Positions 22,473-29,718 of a stretch of DNA of 30,319 bases are shown here, piece after piece; positions within the stretch are counted from its first letter, which is position 1, and each line of letters starts with the position of its first letter. The DNA comes from Egaibacter sp046050465. Lineage in GTDB: Bacteria; Pseudomonadota; Gammaproteobacteria; Burkholderiales; Burkholderiaceae_C. The notes beneath the pieces were generated by a model. The model was not told the DNA's origin. It saw only the letters and a program-made list of their open reading frames with translations, and did not search any database. The stretch covers positions 1-30,319 of the forward strand of contig JBJOPS010000030.1 in assembly GCA_046050465.1 (NCBI GenBank). The letters run 5' to 3'. The position numbers and the translations under genes are program-made.

Positions 22473-23393
22473 TCAGTCCTCGCTTTTTTTCAACACCAAA
22501 GCCGCATCGTACAAGGCGTTTTTCGAGATGCCCGTGATGTCTGCAGCCAGTTTCACAGCCGTTTTCAATGGTAGTTCGGCCAGCAACAACTTCAATATCC
22601 GCTGGTCCTGATTCGGCCCTGCTTCAACCTGTGCGGGGTGCAAAACCAGTACAAACTCGCCACGTGAACGGTTCGGCTGGGCTGCCAGCCAGCCCGGAAA
22701 ATCACCTGCGCTGATGGTGGCGATTTCCTCGAACTGCTTGGTCAGCTCCCGCCCGATGGTGATGTGCCTGCTTCCCAGCACCGACAAGGCCGCCGCGAGT
22801 GCCTCAATCCGGTGAGGAGCCTCCAGCAGGACGATGCAACGAGACTCTCCGGCCATCGCTTCCACGGCAGCCATTCGCTCAGTTGCCTTGGACGCCAGAA
22901 ACCCCATGAAAATGAAAGCGCCTGCAGGTGATCGGGCGACGTCAGCAATGCCCGCCACGCTTAACGCCGCTGTGATGCTGCTGGTGCCGGGTACTGGGAC
23001 GACGGTCAAAGCACTTGCCTGAACGGCCGCTACCAGCCGGGCGCCGGGATCGCTGATCGCCGGGGTACCCGCATCACTCACGTAGGCCACGCGCTGGCCT
23101 TGCCTGAGCCGGTCAATGACTGTCCCGGCGGCCTCGGCCTCGTTGTGTTGATGAATCGCAAGCAGCTTTGACGAAGGTTTGTCGATCCCGTAGGCGCGCA
23201 GCAGGGTTTGCGTGTGGCGGGTGTCTTCGCAGGCAATGGTGTCTGCCATGTTCAGCACGTGCAGTGCGCGCAACGTCACGTCTGCAAGGTTGCCAATCGG
23301 TGTTGCCACCACGTACAGAGCGCCTTGCGGATAATGCTGGTTTGAAGCCGCGTCTCGGGCAGCAGTCAGGGCTTGGGCGTAGGCAGTAATCAC
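22473..23393 (-). CDS. rsmI: 16S rRNA (cytidine1402-2'-O)-methyltransferase
   Basis: RsmI methylates the ribose 2'-hydroxyl of C1402 in the 30S decoding centre using S-adenosylmethionine. The 306-residue product shows the tetrapyrrole-methylase fold: LYVVATPIGNLADVTLRAL, then ACEDTRHTQTLL, VAYVSDAGTPAISDPGARLV, VPVPGTSSITAALSVAG and FIFMGFLASKATER, all diagnostic of the YraL/RsmI family. The C-terminal part includes LLAELPLKTAVKLAADITG. The start is a GTG at 23393, about 25 residues before the first strand; the Shine-Dalgarno (TTGAG) is weak. It is divergent from yraN, with 24 bp between starts, so promoters must lie within the opposing coding sequences or overlap. Confidence 0.95.
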   Translation of the reverse strand: MITAYAQALTAARDAASNQHYPQGALYVVATPIGNLADVTLRALHVLNMADTIACEDTRHTQTLLRAYGIDKPSSKLLAIHQHNEAEAAGTVIDRLRQGQRVAYVSDAGTPAISDPGARLVAAVQASALTVVPVPGTSSITAALSVAGIADVARSPAGAFIFMGFLASKATERMAAVEAMAGESRCIVLLEAPHRIEALAAALSVLGSRHITIGRELTKQFEEIATISAGDFPGWLAAQPNRSRGEFVLVLHPAQVEAGPNQDQRILKLLLAELPLKTAVKLAADITGISKNALYDAALVLKKSED

Positions 23394-23417
23394 TCAATAA
23401 TTCCTATATTCAGGGCG

Positions 23418-23786
23418 ATGGACAACCCCCCCAGTACCAAACAGGCGGGCGATGCTGCCGAAGATGAGGCATTGCGGCACCTCCAGCAAGCAGGGTTGCG
23501 CCTGATCGAGCGCAATTATCGGACGCCCGGGCGCGGCGGCGGTGAAATTGATCTGATCATGCGTGACCGTGACGGCACAACCGTGTTTGTAGAGGTCAGA
23601 AAACGTCTGAACAGCCGTTATGGCGGGGCAGCAGCCAGCGTTGGCCCCATCAAGCAACGGCGCCTTGTCTTTGCCGCCCGACACTATCTGATGCGTCTGC
23701 GCGAGCCGCCCCCATGTCGCTTTGATCTGGTCGCCATCGAGAAAGATGGTATCCAGTGGCTGCGTGGTGCGTTTGATGCGTTTTAA
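23418..23786 (+). CDS. yraN: YraN / UPF0102 family protein
   Basis: A 122-residue protein of the UPF0102 family, related in fold to endonucleases; its cellular role is not firmly settled. The nuclease-like core is present: GDAAEDEALRHLQQAGLRLIERNYRTPGRGG opens it and GEIDLIMRDRDGTTVFVEVRKR follows, with the conserved Glu, Asp and Glu positions. The usual Lys of the EVK motif is Arg here (EVRKR), which occurs in this family. RFDLVAIE closes the domain. The ATG at 23418 was chosen over earlier in-frame codons because it directly precedes the conserved region and GGG sits just upstream. First gene of the yraN-diaA-dolP run. Confidence 0.92.
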   Translation: MDNPPSTKQAGDAAEDEALRHLQQAGLRLIERNYRTPGRGGGEIDLIMRDRDGTTVFVEVRKRLNSRYGGAAASVGPIKQRRLVFAARHYLMRLREPPPCRFDLVAIEKDGIQWLRGAFDAF

Positions 23787-23839
23787 GCGTAACGAAATGT
23801 GAGCCAGGCGCTTCATATTGCACGGTTATCATCACCATC

Positions 23840-24439
23840 ATGCTTGAGCAGCGCATACAGCAACACTTTATTGATAGTGCAGACCTGAAATACCAGTCTG
23901 CCGAGGTTCTCAGCAAGCCCATTGCTGCTGCCGTGCAGGCCATGCTGGCTTGCGTAACCAGCGGCGGCAAGGTACTGGCTTGTGGTAACGGCGGATCTGC
24001 GTCCGACGCGCAGCGCTTTGCCTCCAAGTTCGTGGGTCGTTTTGAACGCGAGCGTCCTGAATTGGGAGCCATCGCGTTGTCTGGCGACAGCGCGTTGTTG
24101 ACTGGTATTGCCGACGAGATCGATTTTGACGCCGTCTTTTCACGTCAGGTACGAGCGCTGGGCGCTGCAGGCGATGTGTTGTTGGCCATCTCGACGGCTG
24201 GCAACTCGCCCAACGTGCTGGCGGCCATAGAAGCCGCCCATGAGCGCGAAATGATCGTGGTGGGTCTCAGTGGGCGGGGTGGTGGCAAAATGGCTCAGGC
24301 ACTGCGGGACACAGATGTACACATCTGCGTACCCCACGAGCGGATCGCCCGTATTCAGGAGGTCCACGTTTTGACTTTGCATTGCATTTGCGATGCAGTT
24401 GATGCCCAGTTATTGGGTGAACAGGAAACTTCAATATGA
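23840..24439 (+). CDS. diaA: SIS-domain protein, DiaA-like (GmhA family)
   Basis: A 199-residue single-SIS-domain protein. DiaA promotes DnaA assembly at the replication origin; GmhA is the related sedoheptulose-7-phosphate isomerase. Shared motifs are GKVLACGNGGSASDAQRFASKFVGRFE (43-69), AGDVLLAISTAGNSPNV and RIQEVHVLTLHCICD. The FERERPELGAIALS stretch and VFSRQVRALGAAGDVLLAIST match DiaA more closely than GmhA as I recall them. The neighbourhood (rsmI, yraN, then dolP) is that of E. coli diaA, which supports the name. A GmhA-type isomerase activity cannot be excluded from sequence alone. It overlaps the next gene by four bases (ATGA). Confidence 0.85.
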   Translation: MLEQRIQQHFIDSADLKYQSAEVLSKPIAAAVQAMLACVTSGGKVLACGNGGSASDAQRFASKFVGRFERERPELGAIALSGDSALLTGIADEIDFDAVFSRQVRALGAAGDVLLAISTAGNSPNVLAAIEAAHEREMIVVGLSGRGGGKMAQALRDTDVHICVPHERIARIQEVHVLTLHCICDAVDAQLLGEQETSI

Positions 24440-25065
24440 AATTGGCTAATCGGAAATTCTGGATCTCGATGGCTGTTGCAGGTTGTGCTTCGGCCTCTCT
24501 CACGGCCTGTTTCCCGTTGGTTGTCGGTGGCGCTGCCGTTGGCGGACTGGTCGCTACAGACCGCCGCGCATCCGGCACCTACCTGAATGATGAGGCCATC
24601 GAGTTGCGCTCTTCCAGTCGTATTCGAGACAGCCTGGGTGAGCGCGGTCACATCAACGTTACCAGCTACAACACGCAGGTATTACTCACCGGTGAAGTGC
24701 CGAGCGCTCAGGACAAGCAACTGATAGAACAGATCGTACGCAAGGTTGATAACGTCAAGGCCATCGTTAATGAAATTGAGGTGATGGGCAACTCATCACT
24801 CACACAGCGCTCATCGGACGCGCTTGTTACCGGGCGCGTCAAAGCCAGCATGGTGGACGCCAAAGACCTGTTTGCGAACGCTTTCAAGGTCGTGACCGAG
24901 CGGGGAACCACATACCTGATGGGCCGGGTCACGCAGCGAGAGGCTACCCGCGCTACGGATATCGCCCGCTCCACCAGCGGTGTGCAGCGGGTGGTTCGCG
25001 TATTCGAAATCATCACGGAAGAAGAATTGCAAGGGCTGATGCCAACCGAGCCCTCCAAAAAATAA
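24436..25065 (+). CDS. dolP: Outer-membrane lipoprotein with two BON domains (DolP/YraP)
   Basis: A 209-residue lipoprotein. The signal ends in LTAC with Cys25. Two BON domains follow: the first around residues 50-115 (IRDSLGERGHINVTSYNTQVLLTGEVPS, then IVRKVDNVKAIVNEIEV) and the second around 130-193 (VKASMVDAKD, TTYLMGRVTQREATRATDIA, SGVQRVVRVFEIIT). DolP supports outer-membrane integrity and, in E. coli, binds anionic phospholipids and affects the BAM complex. The gene begins inside the diaA stop codon, matching E. coli gene order. It converges with the dehydrogenase gene 33 bp further on. Confidence 0.93.
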   Translation: MKLANRKFWISMAVAGCASASLTACFPLVVGGAAVGGLVATDRRASGTYLNDEAIELRSSSRIRDSLGERGHINVTSYNTQVLLTGEVPSAQDKQLIEQIVRKVDNVKAIVNEIEVMGNSSLTQRSSDALVTGRVKASMVDAKDLFANAFKVVTERGTTYLMGRVTQREATRATDIARSTSGVQRVVRVFEIITEEELQGLMPTEPSKK

Positions 25066-25098
25066 ACGCTATGCAAGACACGCCGCACCGGGTGCCTG

Positions 25099-26013
25099 TC
25101 ACTTCAGGCGTCTGATCAGGCTCGAGGTATCCCAGCGGTTTCCGCCCAACTGCTGCACATCGGCGTAGAACTGATCGACCAGTGCCGTGACAGGCAAACG
25201 CGAGCCATTTCGTTTGGCTTCGTCCAGCACCAGGCCGAGGTCCTTGCGCATCCAGTCCACGGCAAAACCGAAATCAAACTGGTCAGCCACCATGGTTTTG
25301 CCACGGTTGTCCAGCTGCCAGCTTTGCGCCGCGCCCTTGCCAATCACGTCCAGCACCTGATTCATGTCCAACCCGGCGTTTTGACCGAAGGCGATAGCCT
25401 CACTCAAACCCTGAACCAAGCCGGCAATACATATTTGGTTGACCATCTTGGCCAGCTGGCCTGCCCCACTGCTACCCAAGTAAGTGAAAGCACGGGAAAA
25501 AGCCATTGCGACAGGTTTGACCTGATCAATCACGAGCTGGTCGCCTCCACACATGACGGTCAGCACTCCGTTTTTCGCACCTGCTTGGCCCCCAGAAACC
25601 GGGGCATCAACGAATGCCAACCCCAACCCGTTCGCGGTCGCAAACAACTCACGGGCCACATTGGCTGATGCTGTTGTATGGTCCACAAAAACAGTCCCCG
25701 GCCTCATGCCGGCAAATGCCCCGTCAGCGCCACCGGTCACACTGCGCAAATCAGCATCGTTACCAACGCAACAGAAGATGACCTCATTGCCTGTGGCGGC
25801 CTCTCTCGGTGTCAAGGCGGGTCGCAGCACTCCTGCATCCGAAAAGTCGGAGCACCACGCGAGTGATTTAGTGGTATTGCGGTTGTAGACGGTCACCTGA
25901 TGGCCCGCTCGAACCAGGTGACCAGCCATTGGATAACCCATTACCCCCAGGCCCAGAAAAGCCACTTTACGCGACGGTGTTGGTTCGTAGATCTTCGGGG
26001 TAACGATGGACAT
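25099..26013 (-). CDS. NAD(P)-dependent beta-hydroxyacid dehydrogenase (3-hydroxyisobutyrate dehydrogenase family)
   Basis: A 304-residue oxidoreductase of the 3-hydroxyisobutyrate/tartronate-semialdehyde reductase family. The N-terminal Rossmann motif is VAFLGLGVMGYPMAGHL (18-34). The substrate-binding signature is FVDAPVSGGQAGAKNG, and the catalytic Lys lies in GAGQLAKMVNQ. The C-terminal all-helical domain includes KDLGLVLDEAKRNGSRLPVT. About 15 residues precede the Rossmann fold, slightly longer than usual, so a later start is possible, though no better-placed ATG exists. The exact substrate cannot be assigned. It stands alone between dolP (convergent) and pilU (same strand, 73 bp upstream). 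Confidence 0.9.
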   Translation of the reverse strand: MSIVTPKIYEPTPSRKVAFLGLGVMGYPMAGHLVRAGHQVTVYNRNTTKSLAWCSDFSDAGVLRPALTPREAATGNEVIFCCVGNDADLRSVTGGADGAFAGMRPGTVFVDHTTASANVARELFATANGLGLAFVDAPVSGGQAGAKNGVLTVMCGGDQLVIDQVKPVAMAFSRAFTYLGSSGAGQLAKMVNQICIAGLVQGLSEAIAFGQNAGLDMNQVLDVIGKGAAQSWQLDNRGKTMVADQFDFGFAVDWMRKDLGLVLDEAKRNGSRLPVTALVDQFYADVQQLGGNRWDTSSLIRRLK

Positions 26014-26086
26014 GATGGCAGGGAAATGGTGTCAATACCCAGACGCATGCCAGTGAAAAGCCGTGGCAGGTTTTGGGCGACAAGGC

Positions 26087-27223
26087 TTAAACAATTGCAA
26101 AGTTTTCGGTACCTGCAGCAAGGTCAGTTGATCGCCCTCGCTGGCTATTGAGCTTGATCTGCAGACGCAGGTCATTCAGCGAATCTGCGTTGCGTAGAGC
26201 GTCCTCATAGGTAATCAGATTGCTTTCATACGCATCAAACAAAGCCTGATCAAACGTCTGCATACCCAGATTTCTACTTTTCTTCATGATCTCCTTGATC
26301 TCGGACACGTCGCCCTTGAAGATCAGGTCAGAGATCAATGGCGTATTTAGCATGATCTCCACGGCAGCCGTACGCCCTTTGCCATCTTGCATCGGAACCA
26401 GTCTCTGGGACACCAGGGCCTTCAAATTAAGTGAAAGATCCATAAGCAACTGGGTTCGACGATCTTCCGGGAAGAAATTGATAATGCGATCCAACGCCTG
26501 ATTGGCACTATTCGCATGCAACGTTGCCAGGCACAGGTGACCGGTTTCCGCAAATGCCACTGCGTGCTCCATTGTTTCCCGATCCCGAATCTCACCCATC
26601 AAAATCACATCGGGTGCCTGGCGCAGGGTATTTTTAAGTGCAATCTCCCAACTGTCAGTGTCTAGCCCCACCTCTCGTTGGGTGACCACGCAATTTTTAT
26701 GCATGTGCACAAATTCCACAGGGTCTTCAATGGTGATGATATGGCCAAACGAATTCTCGTTGCGCCAGTCCACCATAGCCGCCAGCGTGGTCGACTTGCC
26801 CGAGCCGGTTGCTCCGACCAGAATACACAGTCCGCGCTTGGACGTTACCACTTCCTTGAGCACTTGAGGCATGCCCAGGCTGTCAATGGTTGGCAACACT
26901 GCCGGGATCACCCGCAGCACCATACCCACCTTGCCCTGCTGGACGAATGCATTGACCCGAAAACGCCCGACACCGGTTGGGGAAATGGCAAAGTTGCACT
27001 CCTTGGTCCGTTCAAACTCGGCGGCTTGTTTGTCATTCATGATTGAACGAGCCAGGGCCAGCGTGTGTGCCGCACTGAGCGGTTGGGGGGACACTTTGGT
27101 GACTTTGCCATCGACCTTTACAGCGGGCGGAAAGTCACCCGTGATAAACAGATCGCTACCATTGCGACTGACCATCAGCTTGAGCAAGTCGTTGATGAAT
27201 TTGGTGGCCTGATCGCGTTCCAT
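26087..27223 (-). CDS. pilU: Type IV pilus retraction ATPase PilU
   Basis: A 378-residue hexameric secretion-type ATPase that assists PilT in type IV pilus retraction, in the cytoplasm at the pilus base. Motifs in order: ASD-type N-terminus (NGSDLFITGDFPPAVKVDG), Walker A GATGSGKST (137-145), Asp box IITIEDPVEF, Walker B DVILMGEIRD and His box TGHLCLATLHANSA. The C-terminal ISDLIFKGDVSEIKEIM replaces PilT's AIRNLIRE and marks it as PilU. Length is typical (about 380). GGGAG lies 11 nt before the ATG. It is the last of three co-directional genes (pilT, cNMP-domain, pilU), with a 32-bp gap to the preceding gene. Confidence 0.95.
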   Translation of the reverse strand: MERDQATKFINDLLKLMVSRNGSDLFITGDFPPAVKVDGKVTKVSPQPLSAAHTLALARSIMNDKQAAEFERTKECNFAISPTGVGRFRVNAFVQQGKVGMVLRVIPAVLPTIDSLGMPQVLKEVVTSKRGLCILVGATGSGKSTTLAAMVDWRNENSFGHIITIEDPVEFVHMHKNCVVTQREVGLDTDSWEIALKNTLRQAPDVILMGEIRDRETMEHAVAFAETGHLCLATLHANSANQALDRIINFFPEDRRTQLLMDLSLNLKALVSQRLVPMQDGKGRTAAVEIMLNTPLISDLIFKGDVSEIKEIMKKSRNLGMQTFDQALFDAYESNLITYEDALRNADSLNDLRLQIKLNSQRGRSTDLAAGTENFAIV

Positions 27224-27255
27224 GAGGTCTGATGCTCCCGGTATTCAGGTGAATG

Positions 27256-27888
27256 TCACTTACGGTCGCTGAGTCTTGCACTGACTACACGCAGGCGTAG
27301 CGACAGTTTGCGGGCCAGCACGGCGATGAGTTTGGCCGCCAGCGAAGGGTCTGTCGTCATCATCTGATCCATAGCCTCAGTGCTCAAAACAGCAACTTCA
27401 CAATCGGTGATGGTGGTGCATGCCGAGAAGCGGATGCCACTGTCCAGCAGCGACATTTCACCCAGAATGTCGCCGGGACGGGTTTCCGCCAGGCGCATAC
27501 GCTCACCCCACGGCTGCAGACGATCTACTGCGATGCTGCCATCGAGCAACACGATCATGAAGTTGCCATACTCATCCTGGCGAACGATGTCCCGGCTGGC
27601 TGGAACGGTGGCGAACTCAAAGAACATTTGCAGGCTGTGAATCGCACGATCATCCAGATGATTCATGTATTTGTCCTTGGACCACAATGCCTGGAGGATC
27701 TTGGTACCCCGCTCCGGGTTCAGTTTTTTGGCGCCAATTTCAGCAGCACGGGCCTCCCACGGCACCAGAAGCGATGGATCCACGCCCTGGTCGGCAAAAG
27801 CTGTGGTGAACATCACCGAATCAAGCTGCTCATCGGCAGACCGTTCTGCTTTTGAACGCTGTCGCAAGAGGCTGAGAATGCCCTTCAT
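27256..27888 (-). CDS. Cyclic-nucleotide-binding-domain protein between pilT and pilU
   Basis: A 210-residue protein with a CRP-type cyclic-nucleotide-binding domain at about 85-195 (SLQMFFEFATVPASRDIVRQDE, FMIVLLDGSIAVD, GDILGEMSLLDS, DCEVAVLS) and no DNA-binding helix-turn-helix. An N-terminal helical extension of roughly 80 residues is unassigned. Gly143-Glu144 match the ribose-binding pair of CRP. In CRP's cassette, Arg-Ser-Ala binds the phosphate; here the sequence reads GIRFSACTT, so Phe occupies the Arg position and the Arg is one residue earlier. AGGAG precedes the start by 7 nt. It lies 32 bp after pilT and 32 bp before pilU, suggesting a regulatory role in pilus retraction. The ligand is unknown. 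Confidence 0.88.
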   Translation of the reverse strand: MKGILSLLRQRSKAERSADEQLDSVMFTTAFADQGVDPSLLVPWEARAAEIGAKKLNPERGTKILQALWSKDKYMNHLDDRAIHSLQMFFEFATVPASRDIVRQDEYGNFMIVLLDGSIAVDRLQPWGERMRLAETRPGDILGEMSLLDSGIRFSACTTITDCEVAVLSTEAMDQMMTTDPSLAAKLIAVLARKLSLRLRVVSARLSDRK

Positions 27889-27920
27889 TGATTACTCCTG
27901 AGTTATATGTTTATCTTGTG

Positions 27921-28964
27921 TCAGCCGGGGAAGTTTTCCGGAATTTTCGCCTTGCTGCGTGCCTCTGCCGGGCTGATGATGTTGCGCTTGACCAGATCGG
28001 TCAGGTTCTGGTCAAGCGTCTGCATGCCCAGACTGTTGCCGGTCTGAATGGATGAATACATTTGCGCCACCTTGGCCTCGCGGATCAGATTGCGGATGGC
28101 ACTGGTGCCCAGCATGATTTCATGCGCTGCGACGCGACCCTGGCCGTCCTTGGTCTTGCACAAGGTTTGAGAAATCACAGCCTGCAAAGACTCTGACAAC
28201 ATGGCGCGAACCATTTCTTTTTCATCCGCCGGGAACACGTCAATGATCCGGTCAATGGTTTTTGCCGCACTCGAGGTGTGCAGGGTACCAAACACCAGAT
28301 GACCGGTTTCTGCTGCTGTCATGGCCAGCCGGATGGTTTCCAGATCACGCATTTCACCGACCAGAATGCAGTCCGGGTCTTCGCGCAGCGCGGAGCGCAG
28401 CGCGGCGGCAAAACTCAGAGTATGTGGCCCCACTTCGCGCTGATTGACAAGACATTTCTTGGACTCATGAACAAACTCGATCGGGTCCTCGACCGTCAAA
28501 ATGTGGCCGAACTCGTTCTCGTTGAGATAGTTCACCATGGCGGCCAGTGTGGTGGACTTGCCTGAGCCTGTCGGGCCGGTGACCAGCACCATGCCCCGAG
28601 GCTTGAGGGCCAGGTCGCCAAAAATCTTGGGTGCGTTGAGTTGCTCCAGCGTCAAAATCTTCGACGGAATCGTCCGAAACACGGCACCTGCGCCACGGTT
28701 TTGGTTGAAGGCATTGACCCGAAAGCGTGCCAGCCCGTCAATCTCGAACGAAAAGTCGATCTCCATAAACTCTTCGTAGTTCTTGCGCTGGGTGTCATTC
28801 ATGATGTCATACACCATGGCATGAACGGCCTTGTGGTCCAGCGGCTCCACGTTGATGCGACGCACATCACCGTGAACACGAATCATGGGGGGCAGGTCGG
28901 CCGACAGGTGCAGGTCCGATGCTTTATTCTTGACGCTGAAGGCCAGCAGTTGGGTAATGTCCAC
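27921..28964 (-). CDS. pilT: Type IV pilus retraction ATPase PilT
   Basis: A 347-residue hexameric ATPase that powers pilus retraction, twitching motility and DNA uptake. It begins DITQLLAFSVKNKASDLHLSA, the standard PilT start, then has Walker A GPTGSGKST (130-138), Asp box ILTVEDPIEF, Walker B CILVGEMRD, His box ETGHLVFGTLHTSS and the diagnostic AIRNLIREAK near the C-terminus. I chose the GTG at 28964, preceded by GAGGGA, because it gives the family N-terminus; an ATG far upstream would add about 47 unlikely residues and run into yggS. It is divergent from yggS, a common arrangement in proteobacteria, and heads the pilT - cNMP - pilU set. Confidence 0.96.
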   Translation of the reverse strand: MDITQLLAFSVKNKASDLHLSADLPPMIRVHGDVRRINVEPLDHKAVHAMVYDIMNDTQRKNYEEFMEIDFSFEIDGLARFRVNAFNQNRGAGAVFRTIPSKILTLEQLNAPKIFGDLALKPRGMVLVTGPTGSGKSTTLAAMVNYLNENEFGHILTVEDPIEFVHESKKCLVNQREVGPHTLSFAAALRSALREDPDCILVGEMRDLETIRLAMTAAETGHLVFGTLHTSSAAKTIDRIIDVFPADEKEMVRAMLSESLQAVISQTLCKTKDGQGRVAAHEIMLGTSAIRNLIREAKVAQMYSSIQTGNSLGMQTLDQNLTDLVKRNIISPAEARSKAKIPENFPG

Positions 28965-28998
28965 AAATCCCTCTATGGTTTGATAGGCTAGACTGATT

Positions 28999-29718
28999 AT
29001 GACCATGATTTCCGACAATCTCCAAGGCGTGCGGGCCCGCATAACGGCCGCTTGCACCGCCGTTGGTCGCCCGCCGGATGCCGTCAATCTGCTCGCTGTT
29101 TCCAAGACCTTCGGGCCCGATGCGGTGGCGCAAGCCTTTGCGGCGGGTCAGCGTGCGTTTGGCGAGAACTACATTCAAGAGGCTGTTCACAAAATGACCG
29201 TGCTGCGCGAGTTGCCGATTGAATGGCACTGCATAGGGCCCGTACAGAGCAACAAGACCCGTCTGGTGGCTAAAAACTTCCACTGGATGCACACGGTGGA
29301 GCGGCTCAAAATTGCCCAGCGGTTGAGTGAGCAGCGCCCCCCCGGAATGCCTGCTTTGCAGGTTTGTCTGCAAGTAAACATCGATGGCGGCGAAAACAAG
29401 TCCGGCGTTCAACCCGGCGATGTGAAAAAATTAGCACGAATTGTGGCAACTTTGCCACGGTTAAAGCTGCGTGGGCTGATGTGCATTCCCGAGCTTGCTC
29501 CTGATTTTGAAGCGTCTTGCTCAGTATTTATAAAGATAAAAGCCTTATTTGATGATTTAAATGCGGAAAACATGGGCCTGGACACACTGAGCATAGGCAT
29601 GAGTGCCGATCTGGAGGCTGCCATTCACTCCGGAGGCACCCTGGTTCGCATAGGTACAGCCATCTTTGGCGATCGGCCCGGTTTTGAGAGGAAACAACCA
29701 TGTACGCCAACGGCGTGA
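28999..29718 (+). CDS. yggS: YggS family pyridoxal-phosphate homeostasis protein (PLPBP)
   Basis: A 239-residue PLP-binding protein with an alanine-racemase-like barrel, which helps control pyridoxal phosphate and amino-acid metabolism without known catalytic activity. The PLP lysine lies in LLAVSKTFG (about Lys36). GENYIQEA, WHCIGPVQSNKT, VCLQVNIDGGENKSG, RGLMCIPE, LSIGMSADLEAAIHSGGTLVRIG and TAIFG are all diagnostic. Either ATG 28999 or ATG 29005 may be used. A short stretch around 29521-29575 is strikingly AT-rich compared with the rest. The 3' end overlaps the next gene by 19 bp, unusually long. It is divergent from pilT. Confidence 0.95.
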   Translation: MTMISDNLQGVRARITAACTAVGRPPDAVNLLAVSKTFGPDAVAQAFAAGQRAFGENYIQEAVHKMTVLRELPIEWHCIGPVQSNKTRLVAKNFHWMHTVERLKIAQRLSEQRPPGMPALQVCLQVNIDGGENKSGVQPGDVKKLARIVATLPRLKLRGLMCIPELAPDFEASCSVFIKIKALFDDLNAENMGLDTLSIGMSADLEAAIHSGGTLVRIGTAIFGDRPGFERKQPCTPTA

